From NCBI GenBank assembly GCA_930367205.1, contig OV884012.1, positions 155,017,001 to 155,081,000 of the forward strand: a stretch of DNA of 64,000 bases, written 5' to 3'. The notes beneath the pieces are model-generated. The model worked only from the letters and a program-made list of their open reading frames with translations. It did no database searches and was not told the origin of the DNA. The position numbers and the translations under genes are program-made. Each line of letters begins with the position of its first letter. Position 1 is the stretch's first letter. Source of the stretch: Acanthosoma haemorrhoidale. Its lineage: Eukaryota; Arthropoda; Insecta; Hemiptera; Acanthosomatidae. Positions 1-9,231 of the stretch are shown piece after piece.

Positions 1-241
1 AAGGAGTACACAGAGTTGGTATGGCCACTAGGGAAGGAGGTGCGGAAACGCTATCACATGTAGGAGGTGTGGTGAGGAAGGACACCACACCGTCCACTGC
101 AAGTCAAGGATACAGAACCACAAATGTGGAAACTGCATGAAGGCAGGTTTAGAGGAGGTGACTCACCACACCACCTGGCACGGGTGCCCTGTCAGGCAGG
201 CGGAAGTACAGTGGGTAAAGGAACACACCCATTATGATTAA
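1..241 (+). pseudogene. 3' end of R1-clade ORF1 (gag-like), zinc-knuckle region
   Basis: In the frame ending at TAA 239-241 the translation carries a clear CX2CX4HX4C knuckle (CRRCGEEGHHTVHC, nt 59-100), followed by a further Cys/His-rich stretch (CGNC...HGC). These are the nucleic-acid-binding knuckles at the end of R1-clade ORF1 proteins. An in-frame TAG at 29-31 falls inside what looks like an earlier knuckle (YGH before it, GRRC after it), and the two cysteines expected upstream are missing, so this copy is damaged. The frame overlaps ORF2 by 8 nt (ATGATTAA, 234-241), the usual compact ORF1/ORF2 arrangement. The rest of ORF1 lies outside the window. Confidence 0.75.
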
Positions 242-3200
242 CACACCAAGGCACGCATATCGAGAGAGGATCACGGTGGGCCAAGTAAACTTAGGCAGAG
301 GCAGGACGGCGACGGATGAAATGGGTAGGATGACGACTGACCGACAGACGGACATAATACTCGTTCAGGAACCGTACGTCTGGAGAGGGAAAGTGGTAGG
401 TTTCGGGGCCAAGAATCGGGTCATATCAGGAGCCGGAGAAACCATCGGGGCCTGCGTGGTCGTCACGAGACCGGACCTAAGTGTCCTCCAATACAGTGAT
501 CTATGCAGCGAGAGAATAGTCACGGTAGGAGTATTCACGGACCAGATAGAGGAGACTGTATTTGTTAGCGCCTATTTCAAATACAGCCTCGAGACGGAGG
601 CCATGGCAAACGAGCTCGAAAGAGTACTGCACTGCCTGGCCGCCAAAGGAAAAAATGTCGTCGTCGGAGCGGACTTCAACGCGAAGTCACGGCTATGGTG
701 GAATGACGCCACCGATGAGAAGGGTATAGCTGTTGAGGACATGATTTTCTCCACAGAAATGAATGTAATCAACGAAAGAAGCCAATGGCATACCTTCGAC
801 AACGGAAGAGGACGATCAAACATAGACGTTACTCTGGCGTCGACAAACATCATGGCGAGAGTAAAAAATTGGCAAGTCATAGAAGAGAGAATAGCCAGTG
901 ACCATCGGGTCATTGAATTCCAAATGATGTTGCCAACGAAGGGAACAAGGGAAACACCCGGAGTGGGAAGCAGGGGATACACCTGGGAAAAGTACAGGAA
1001 GGAGATTGAAGAAAAGATGACAGAGGAAGAGGAAAGGACAAGAGGGTCCTTAGACGAGGAAATTGACAGACTGGAGAAAATAATGGTAAGGTGCGCCGGT
1101 AGAGCAAGATCCGGAAGAGGGTCAGGAAAAGGAAAGAGAAAGGGATCTCAAAGGTGGTGGACAGAGGAATTGGATCGCTGCAGGGCGACAGTCCAACGCC
1201 TCAGAAGGGAATACCAAACAGAGAGAGACCGAAGAAGAAGGCACCAGAAAAAACGAGCATGGAAAACAGAACGAAAGAGTTACAACAAAAAAATATTCGA
1301 GGCAAAAAGAGAAAGCTGGAAAACCCTACTAGAAACTGAAAAGAAGGGAGTGTGGGGGTTAGGTTTCAAGCTGGCTGCCGAGAAAATAAGAGAGCGGAAC
1401 AGGGTCCTAAGTACGGTTAGGAGAGGCGAAGGTTTCTCAATGTCCACCAAAGAAACCTTCGAAACATTACTGGACAAGTTCGTTCTCAGAGACAGGAGAG
1501 AGGAAGAAAACGAAGGGCAGAGAAACGTGAGGGTGAGAGTCCAAGAGCTAGAAGGAAGGCTAGTCAGGGAGGAACTTCAGGAAATATCCGAGGATGAAGT
1601 CTGGCTAGAATGTTTCAAGTTCAAAAAAGGAAAAGCCCCAGGAAAAGACGGAGTGGTGGTAGAGATGGTTCTACAAGGATGGGAGTGGGTAAAGGGAGAT
1701 GTCCTGTGGATAATCAACCAGTGCGTCCAAACAGGAACGTTCCCAGACAGGTGGAAAGCCGGGAAGCTCGTCACCCTCAACAAAGGAAACAAAGACCCCA
1801 GCGAGCCAGGATCCTATAGACCGATCACCCTCCTACCGGTCATGGGAAAACTGCTGGAGAGAATAATGTTACTGCGTATGCGTCCAGTAATAAGAAGAAA
1901 CGAATGTGATAGGCAATTCGGAGCCAGAAAAGGACTCAGTGTGGAAGAGATTTTGCAGAGAGTGAGAAAAGAGGTAGAGAGAGCAAGGGAGAAGTACGTG
2001 CTCGCTATCTTCTTCGATATCAAAAGTGCCTTCGACTCGGTGTGGTGGCCGATTGTCTTGCAAAGGCTACTGGAGAGCGAAATCGATAAGACATGGTACG
2101 AAATGTTCAAGAACTACCTGACCAACAGGGTAATGACTCTGGAACTGGGAGGGACACGAGTACACAGAAGGTGTGAAAGAGGATGCCCACAAGGGTCAGT
2201 CCTGGGACCTTATGTGTGGTGTACCATGTTCAATGGACTGCTGCAAACTCTTCTCGAGAGAAGCTACGAATGCTTCGCCTACATGGACGACTTATGTGTC
2301 CTCATTAGGGGAAACTCTAGAAGAGAGTTGGAGGAACAAGGCCAGACGCTAGTGACGGAGGTGAATAACTGGTGCGCAGGAGTAAAACTGTTGATCAACG
2401 AGGAGAAAACAGTAGGAATGTTGATGAAAGGTAGACTCCGAAGAATGCCGGTGATCCGAATGAACGGGAAGACCCTAGGCATGCCCAGAGAGTGTAGATA
2501 TCTAGGAGTATGGATGACACAGGGGATGTCCACTAGGGCGCATATCATCAGGCAAGTCACGAGCGTCAAAGAGAGATGGGCCAAACTGGCCAGGCTAGGC
2601 GGACAGCAGGGGGCGTATGGTTTGCGAGAAATGAGAATCCTCTACAAGGGCATAGTGGAGCCGCTATTCATTTTCGGAGCGGGTTTCGTGATGAAGGGAA
2701 TGAATGCGCTCGACTGGAGAAAGGTAGAAGGATGTCAAGGCACCGTACTAAGAAGCATAGTGGGAGCCTACCGAACGGCCCCGACGGCGGCCCTGATGGT
2801 TATGGTTGGAGTCCTCCCAATCAAACTTCGCATGAGAGTAGCGGAATTCATGCACGAAGTGAGAATGAAGAGAGGGTTTCAATTAGGGGAAAGGTGGATA
2901 GACGAGGATGAACTGGATGGAGAAGGCATTGACGGAATGAAGAAGATGGTAGAGGAATGGGCTCTCGGAGAGTGGAAAAAACTCTGGGACGAGGGAACAA
3001 CGGGTCGAAGAGTCTATGAAGTGTTCCCAGAGGTCCGACTAGAAGCAAGGGGGAATTGGGACCACTGGACGACCCAACTGATTACAGGCCACGGGGCCTG
3101 CAAGGCTTACTTAAAAAGGTTTGGCCTGGCGGAGAACGAGCTGTGTGAGTGTGGAAGGGAGGATACCATGGAACATAAGGTGTTCCATTGTACCCTCCCG

Positions 3201-3350
3201 GACAGAGAAAGATTCCTGTTGAGAAGAAGGATGGAGAAAGAAGGAATAGAGTGGCCTGACGACTGGAAATCGTGGTTTACAGCGAAGGCAAACCGAAGCT
3301 GGATAAACGAAATATGCAGAGTTATAATCAGAAAGTATGGTGAAAAATAA
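234..3350 (+). CDS. R1-clade non-LTR retrotransposon ORF2: AP-endonuclease and reverse transcriptase
   Basis: This is an intact 1038-aa protein that would nick target DNA and reverse-transcribe its own RNA (target-primed reverse transcription). The APE-like endonuclease fills residues ~13-230: N19 (GQVNLGRG), E46 (VQEPYVW), D147/N149 (GADFNA), D198 (IDVTLAS) and D223/H224 (SDHRVIEF). The reverse transcriptase starts near 462 (GKAPGKDG) and has catalytic D595 (FFDIKSAFDS), GCPQGSVLGP and an FAYMDD box at 681-686. The more usual box is YADD. A C-terminal CxCx7Hx4C motif lies at ~971-987. Length and domain order fit the R1 clade. The ATG at 234 overlaps the ORF1 stop. Target specificity cannot be read because neither end of the element is defined in the window. 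Confidence 0.9.
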   Translation: MINTPRHAYRERITVGQVNLGRGRTATDEMGRMTTDRQTDIILVQEPYVWRGKVVGFGAKNRVISGAGETIGACVVVTRPDLSVLQYSDLCSERIVTVGVFTDQIEETVFVSAYFKYSLETEAMANELERVLHCLAAKGKNVVVGADFNAKSRLWWNDATDEKGIAVEDMIFSTEMNVINERSQWHTFDNGRGRSNIDVTLASTNIMARVKNWQVIEERIASDHRVIEFQMMLPTKGTRETPGVGSRGYTWEKYRKEIEEKMTEEEERTRGSLDEEIDRLEKIMVRCAGRARSGRGSGKGKRKGSQRWWTEELDRCRATVQRLRREYQTERDRRRRHQKKRAWKTERKSYNKKIFEAKRESWKTLLETEKKGVWGLGFKLAAEKIRERNRVLSTVRRGEGFSMSTKETFETLLDKFVLRDRREEENEGQRNVRVRVQELEGRLVREELQEISEDEVWLECFKFKKGKAPGKDGVVVEMVLQGWEWVKGDVLWIINQCVQTGTFPDRWKAGKLVTLNKGNKDPSEPGSYRPITLLPVMGKLLERIMLLRMRPVIRRNECDRQFGARKGLSVEEILQRVRKEVERAREKYVLAIFFDIKSAFDSVWWPIVLQRLLESEIDKTWYEMFKNYLTNRVMTLELGGTRVHRRCERGCPQGSVLGPYVWCTMFNGLLQTLLERSYECFAYMDDLCVLIRGNSRRELEEQGQTLVTEVNNWCAGVKLLINEEKTVGMLMKGRLRRMPVIRMNGKTLGMPRECRYLGVWMTQGMSTRAHIIRQVTSVKERWAKLARLGGQQGAYGLREMRILYKGIVEPLFIFGAGFVMKGMNALDWRKVEGCQGTVLRSIVGAYRTAPTAALMVMVGVLPIKLRMRVAEFMHEVRMKRGFQLGERWIDEDELDGEGIDGMKKMVEEWALGEWKKLWDEGTTGRRVYEVFPEVRLEARGNWDHWTTQLITGHGACKAYLKRFGLAENELCECGREDTMEHKVFHCTLPDRERFLLRRRMEKEGIEWPDDWKSWFTAKANRSWINEICRVIIRKYGEK

Positions 3351-4080
3351 TCAATTTTTTCTCCCTCACAATCTGTGCGCAATTCTTCCCCATATTTCGG
3401 TTATCACTTCCGTTTACCTCTTTTCCTTCCTTTCGGGCTGTCTTTCTTTTCCCATCAGGATTCCCATTTAATCACTAGTTGTCGTTAATACTCTTAGTCA
3501 GTAGCTGTGTATTATATTTCTATTATTATTATTATTACTATTCTAGTATTATTTGCATTATTCTAGTATCACTATTATTATTATCCAAGTAGTATTCATT
3601 ATAACTGTGTATTATTAATCTAGATTTATTATTCTAATATATATCCTTGTACCTTGTACCCTGTTCCAAATAGCGTACAAGTTTTTGTAGTCTACTGGTG
3701 GTGGTTTTCAGGTACTATTACTCCTTCTACTATCTCCCTTTCACTATGCACTGTCTCCCTTTTTATCTCCTCTACTACTTAAGTTAGGGAAAAATGCTGA
3801 CCTTATCTCCTTAGGAATAGAATAGAATAGAAACATTTACTGGTACATATAACAAAAGGTTGCATCGTCTGAGTTAAGATGAATACGATAATTTGCACTA
3901 AATCTCACAAAAGCTTGTAATTAAAAAAAAAATAATAACCACGTAGTTTGGTAGAAAATACCTAAGCTACACTACAATAATTTCCTCCCCACTAGGTATA
4001 GAATAGACTAGGATATAATAGAATAGAATAGAACATTTAGTGTACATATAACATAGGTTTTTGTATAGTCAGAATTAAGA
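3351..4080 (+). other. Non-coding tail after R1-clade ORF2 with two AATAG-repeat blocks
   Basis: There is no supported coding. The sequence becomes AT-rich after the ORF2 stop. Short (AATAG)n runs at 3814-3832 and 4000-4033 are each followed by a related stretch of about 60 bp (ACATTTA..GTACATATAACA), so an approximately 80-bp segment is present twice in diverged form. It could be the 3' UTR and simple-repeat tail of the element ending at 3350 plus a second, older tail. The exact 3' end of the element is not visible. Confidence 0.5.
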
Positions 4081-4500
4081 ATAATATTATACTCCGGGGG
4101 TCCGGTGAGGGATTGATACGCGGTCACTCCAGGGAGCTCAGACGACTTAATAAAATAGAATGACGGAAGCAAAAGGAGGCCGACCGGCTTCACTGACCCC
4201 GTCACGTGGTGCCGGTGAAGTATATAAAGTCCTTGTACGATAAGGTGATAAGTCCGGTGCCATAATCGCCGGCATAGGGATACACCCCGAACATTGCCGG
4301 CGATGCGATGACTGAGAGGGTGTTACGACGTGGACCCAGTGGGATAGGCGCTCCCATAGGTCCGGGTCACGCACTGTATGCCGACCAAGCAGCGGCGTGG
4401 GTGATAGGCTCTGCAGGCGACAGGTGTCTGCAGAGTCGCGCACTGAAACCTGGGATGAGTGACGCGTACGATTCTCAATCAGACTCCCTAATAATTAGTC
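4081..4500. other. Unassigned GC-richer block
   Basis: About 420 bp of mixed composition between AT-rich flanks. It has several short inverted repeats (for example GCCGGTG...CGCCGGC around 4210-4275) but no supported ORF. A short open frame at 4308-4535 has no recognisable motif. The hairpin-rich character resembles the UTRs of the R1 elements nearby, but I found no direct match within the window. Confidence 0.3.
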
Positions 4501-4835
4501 TCTTTAGTATTGTCTCATTAGCCTTGCAGTTTTAGTTCTAATATATATCATAATAAATAATAATAAATATTTAATAACTAATAATAAGTAACATTAACCG
4601 TAATCAAAATAACAATAACAAAATTAAAAGTAAATATTAATAAGTATAATCTAATAGTATAATAAGTGTAATATTAATAATGTATATAGTATAACGGTAA
4701 TAATAGGAATAAATAGTAATAAATACTTAATAATAAGTAACATTAATCATAATAAAAATAACAATAACATAATGACAACAAGTAATTAAAAACCACAGCA
4801 GTAAGAAAGAAAAAAAAAAAAAAAAAAAAAAAAAA
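4501..4835. repeat. AT-rich direct repeat ending in poly(A)
   Basis: A very AT-rich stretch in which a segment of about 65 bp (around 4553-4621) recurs at about 4709-4769, both containing AATAAGTAACATTAA followed by AACAATAACA. It ends in an uninterrupted A26 run (4810-4835) that could be the poly(A) tail of a retrotransposed sequence. No coding potential. Confidence 0.5.
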
Positions 4836-5618
4836 CCTGCATGCCACACGCCTAACTCACCTTCATCCGCTCACCCCTTTCTCCTGCGTTTCCTCTGTTT
4901 CGTTTTCAGCTTCTTTTATCTAATTTTCTGGCGTCGAAAAAAAAAAAAAAAAAACCCTACCTGCCCACTCACATCCCTTACCCCACCCCTCCACATCGCG
5001 TGAGTGTCTTCCACACTGTGGCGATGTGGAGCCCTAGGATACTGAATCCTGGACCCATCAGGCAGCGGGTCCGAATCAGTAGAAAGCCGGGGCGACCCGG
5101 ATGTCGGTGTGCAATCAGTCACATGGTTCTCCGATAGGGGAACCGAAATACTGAACTACGGGAGCAAGGCTCTAAGCCAACCTTGCAATTGAGGTAGGAT
5201 TCGTAGTGGTCGTGGTTTAAAAACAGGCAGCTAGAAGGTCATCCTGACTAGTGAGCCGAGTGGAAGGGCTCCACTATAAAAAACTCGCCTAATGCTGATA
5301 AATATCAGTAGTGCCTCTGCTAGAGGGTGCGCGGCCAACCGAGCCATGTAGAGTGCCTTTCTCTACAAAACCGGTAGTGGATAATTCTCAGGTCGGGATA
5401 TCCACGCGTCTGGTTGCCCGTAGGCAACTGCCCTTCAATGGGTCAAGCGAGGAGTGCCCAACGGGCACCTCTGCACGACGTCTGTCATGCAGGGAAACCT
5501 TTCTTGTAAAACTATCCCCAGTGCTTGCACTGGGGCGACTGCCATACCCTCTCGAGGATAGGAGCGGTCGTTAAAAACCCCTAAGTACCTTCTGGGAACA
5601 GAACTCACTTGGGATTCA
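4836..5618 (+). other. Probable 3' UTR of an upstream R1-type element
   Basis: This non-coding, hairpin-rich block directly precedes an R1 target-site duplication, which is where the 3' end of an earlier R1 insertion at the same site would lie. Obvious inverted repeats include CCACATCGC/GCGATGTGG (~4990-5030), GTTGCC/GGCAAC (~5413-5428), GTGCCC/GGGCAC (~5455-5470) and CCCCAGTG/CACTGGGG (~5517-5536). An A18 run sits at 4937-4954. The 3' UTR of the R1 copy at 5633-8829 is equally hairpin-rich but not obviously homologous, so this would be a different R1 family. Assignment is by position and character only. Confidence 0.45.
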
Positions 5619-5632
5619 TGTCCCTACCTACT
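5619..5632 (+). repeat. R1 target-site duplication, 5' copy
   Basis: TGTCCCTACCTACT, identical to 8830-8843, where it continues into 28S rRNA (ATCTAGCGAAACC). R1 elements are known to duplicate this 14-bp 28S sequence (usually TGTCCCTATCTACT). Confidence 0.85.
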
Positions 5633-5651
5633 AGAGTCGCTGCTGGATGAG

Positions 5652-8271
5652 TTGGATATAGAGGTGGTTAACGACAATCAGCAAATGGGAACGTATGCGA
5701 GAGGGCATACAGAGACGTTTATCGACGTCACTGCTGCCTCGGCAGCATTTGCTGAAAATATCATGGAATGGCGGGTCCACGCAAATTGGACAAGCAGTGC
5801 CCACAGAGCAATTAGTTTCACAGTGGAAATGTCAAGGAATGTGACACGATCGCGGTATGCGAACCGATATCGAAGTAGGGGAGACTGGCGATTCCGGATC
5901 CATCTGGCTAACTGGGATGGATGAATTTAGAGAAGTGCTGGAGACATCTAGAGACGGGATCTTACGATTACCAATCCGTGATAGAAGGTCAACCATCACA
6001 TATGTAAGTGAAGTGGAAGCATGGATACTGACGGCCGCGAGTCGTGCGATCCCACGAGGCAGAGCCACGGCAAGACCTGTGGCTTGGTGGACACAAGAAT
6101 TGGAATTACTGAAGAGAGCCTCATTGAAGGCCAGGAGAATGTTCCAAAAGGAACGTGATGAGACTGTAAGACCAATAAAGAAAGAAATATGGATCGCTGC
6201 TAGAAGAGAATACAAGCGCACCATCAAAAGCTCTAAAGAGGCGAGTTGGAAAGCGTTCGTAGAAAATGAAGCCGCAACAGGGCCATGGAACATAGTTTAC
6301 AAGCTAGCGAGGCGGAAACTAAGACCGGAAGAGGTATTAGTAGAAATTGGAGAAGGTGAGAATTACTCATTGTCATGGGAAGAAACCGCTATGCGGTTAC
6401 TAAATACTCTGATCGTTGACGATGATCAAGACAGTGTACAGCAGGAGATAGCCAGAGCTAGGATAGAGGAATATGTACCAGCCCAGGTACGTGGGATAAG
6501 AATTACAGAGAGGAAAATTCGCAACGTGGTTGCTAAAATGAAAAGAAGGAAGGCTCCCGGATGGGATCGCATCACTAATGAGATGATCATAGCAGGCCTT
6601 GACACAATGCTTCCAGTACTCAAAAGAATGTACCAAGCCTGCTGGGACTATGGGGTTTTCCCCAACAGATGGAAAAAAGGAAGAATCAGGACCTTGTTAA
6701 AAGCCCCTGGTAAGGATAGGCGCTGTGCGAGATCTTACAGACCAATTTGCTTGTTGCCAGTATTGGGAAAGCTACTAGAAAGATTAATGGCGGAAGAAAT
6801 GGATGATCATTTCCACCAAGATATCCACCCCTCTCAATTTGGGTTTATGAGAGGGAAATCGACTGAAGATGCAATGAATAAGGTCAGAAATATAGCGGAA
6901 ACAAGCACTGACCGATATGTCGCTGGTTTGTTCCTGGACATAACCGGTGCCTTTGATCGGGTATGGTGGCCTGATATACTCTGCTGTCTCATAGACAAGG
7001 GTGTCGAAAAAAGCAGCTTGCGTCTAATGAAGAGCTACCTCGAAGGAAGGAAGGTCGAGATGCGACTAGGAGGTAAGCGTGTGGGAAAAGAGGTGAACAG
7101 GGGCTGCCCTCAAGGATCTATCTTGGGGCCTCAGATTTAGGAGATAATTTTTGACCCAATAGTGAGGGAAATAAACCAGGAAGCAGTAATGGTGGCATAT
7201 GCCGACGATGGAGTGGTGATCTGCTCAGGGCCCTCCAGGAGGGCGATTGAGGAAAAAGTGGCGAATGCCATTAGAAAGATACAGGCATGGTGTATCAGAA
7301 GTAAGATGACACTGTCGCGGGAGAAGACAGTAATTATGTTGTTAAAAGGCTTCATGGACATAGAGCGAGGACCATTGGTCCGAATAGAAGGACGCACCAT
7401 AAAGGTGGTGCAATCAATATGCTACCTTGGTGTACTTTGGGAAAGAGGATTGAGGATAATAAAACATGCAACCCAGGTATTGCAGAAAGCTACACGAAGT
7501 GTAAGAGAAGTTATGGCGTACGTAAAAACATCTTGGAATATCGAGGTAAGGAAAATGCTTGAATATGTGTATAAAGGAGTATTCCTCCCCATAGCATGCT
7601 ATGCTTCTGGGGCATGGTCGGATAAAATGGGAAAAACAGTCAGAAGATGTCTCCGTGCGGGACAAAGGACAATTGCGATAAGGTATATCAGAGGATATAG
7701 CACGATCTCTGCGGCTGCGGCCTTGGTAATAGCAGGACTACCTCCGTTAGACCTGGAAATAGAAGCGAGATGGGCCAGCTATAAGTTGAGGAAAGAGGGA
7801 AATGTCACCTGGCGAGGAAGAGAAATCAGTGGAGTCAAGTGTAAAAAGACACTCAGAGAAATAGTATTAGCCGAATGGCAGCGAGAGTGGGAAGACACAA
7901 CTAAAGGTAGATGGACGTTCGAGTGGATACCGTCAGTCGAAGAAAGAATGTCAATGTCGTGGCTCAAACCGGACTATTACCTGACACAGATGCTGAGCGG
8001 CCATGGCAATTTCAAGGGAAGATTGGCAAATTTCGGACTGGTTGAAGATGGTCATTGTAGGTGCGGAACATGGGAAGACGTGCAGCACATATGGACAGAA
8101 TGTGTAAGATATGATGAGATTAGAAGAGAAACCCTGAATGATGTCTCGGAAGAAGATCTAGTGACCATGGATGGATGTCTGAAGGAAACAATCCTGGAGA
8201 AGCTCCGAGCTTTCGCCACTAAAGTCTTGGAAAGAAAAGAGAGAGAAGATCTAGAGATGGAGATGGACTAG
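5652..8271 (+). pseudogene. R1 ORF2 remnant (endonuclease C-terminus, RT, C-terminal domain)
   Basis: The frame at 5652-5924 encodes the end of the APE endonuclease (FIDVTAASA; SSAHRAISF in place of the usual SDHR). A frameshift near 5870-5890 leads into the main frame (5857-7140), with RT blocks KAPGWDR, FLDITGAFDRVWW and GCPQGSILGP. A TAG at 7138-7140 interrupts the frame right after GPQI, where relatives have Trp. The same frame then continues to 8271 with AYADDG and a C-terminal RCGTWEDVQHIWTEC zinc motif. It is dead by at least one frameshift, one nonsense codon and 5' truncation, yet otherwise well preserved, so decay looks recent. Confidence 0.85.
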
Positions 8272-8829
8272 GAAGAAGAGAAATTTTTTTTTTTTTTTTT
8301 TCCCCCCTTTTTTTTTGGCGTAGGGACGTGGTGACCCCATCGCACAACTGAAAGGTTGCAATTAGCCACTGGTAGGTGGAACCAGCCCTACCACGACTTT
8401 TAGAGGTAAGCCCCCCCCCCTCTAGAAGTAGTGGTTGGGGAACCACCAGGGATAGTAGGCGACCCGTCTTCGTTTTACCGGGGTTTCGCTTTGCTATCCC
8501 GATGCTTATACCCAGGTGCAGGGAGCCGTTGGCAACGGGTGGTAACTCCCACAGGTCGTAGGACCATGGGTACTACGGGAAGTGGTGCAGCCAGCCACTG
8601 CACCACGAGGTGGTACCAGGATCCTCCTTCAGAGGTTGCCTGGAGTGGACGTAGTGGTCTTAAGGTTACGGCGTTTGTTGTGGACCGTAGTCAGGTTCTC
8701 TGACTAGGGAAACTACAAGCGACGAGCTATGGTAGTAGGTTGTCCCAGTCCTCGCAATTTTTAACGTTGTTTGGCGTACGCAGTCAAGGCTCACGCTAGG
8801 CATGTGTCAAACAAACACACATTCTCTAT
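8272..8829 (+). other. 3' UTR of the 28S-inserted R1 element
   Basis: Non-coding. It starts with a T-rich/C/T tract (8283-8317) and contains strong inverted repeats, notably GTGGTGCAG/CTGCACCAC at 8582-8606. It ends exactly at the 28S target duplication. Structured 3' UTRs are where R1/R2-type reverse transcriptases recognise their RNA; that role is inferred here. Confidence 0.65.
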
Positions 8830-8885
8830 TGTCCCTACCTACTATCTAGCGAAACCATGGCCAAGGGAACGGGCTTGGAAGAATC

Positions 8886-8923
<38 letters not shown>

Positions 8924-9226
8924 TGGTACTGTAAGGAGACATGAGAGGTGTAGCATAAGTGGGAGGCGGTTTTTCCGTCGACAGTGAAATACCACTACTT
9001 TCATAGTTTCCTTACTTACTTGGTGAGGCGGAGGGCGTCCGCCGGAGTGTCAACACTCCGACGCGACGGTATTCTCGCGCCAAGCGCAAAGGGTTGCCGG
9101 CGGCCGGTCGGACGTAGCGGGGCCCTTGCGTGGCCCACCTTCGGGTGGTGCTGCCGCGTGCGTCGTCGCTGCGGACCTGGTTGCGCCGTCTGGCAACACA
9201 CTCCCTAGCGTCAAAGCGAGAAAGAC
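8830..9226 (+). rRNA. 28S rRNA fragment downstream of the R1 site
   Basis: It starts TGTCCCTACCTACTATCTAGCGAAACC and includes the highly conserved core GGGAACGGGCTTGG, AATCAGCGGGGAAAGAAG, CTGTTGAGCTTGACTC, GACATGAGAGGTGTAGC and GTGAAATACCACTAC, all characteristic of 28S. The match becomes lineage-specific after CGCGCCAAGCGC (~9070), probably an expansion segment, and ends before the conserved continuation expected there. Differences in the conserved part (GAAACCATGGCC where CACAGCC is usual) suggest a pseudogene copy. The right end is only approximate; it is set by the start of homology to the UtA element. Confidence 0.85.
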
Positions 9227-9231
9227 CGCTG

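Larger units (their letters stand above)
5633..8829 (+). mobile_element. 5'-truncated R1 element in the 28S R1 site
   Basis: A 3.2-kb R1-type non-LTR retrotransposon bounded by the two 14-bp duplications. The 5' end is truncated: sequence begins inside the endonuclease domain of ORF2, with ORF1 and the 5' UTR absent. The 3' junction runs directly into 28S rRNA at the canonical R1 position, so this is a site-specific insertion and not a random one. ORF2 is broken. A T/C tract at 8283-8317 separates the ORF from a structured 3' UTR. Confidence 0.88.

Noticed and set aside
3811..3832. TTAGG-like sequence as telomeric repeat next to AATAG repeats
   Set aside because: There is a single TTAGG only; the repeat unit is AATAG and belongs to a retrotransposon tail.
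8830..9226. A functional 28S rRNA gene
   Set aside because: Only a few hundred bases are present, interrupted by R1 and fused to another element, with changes in conserved positions.
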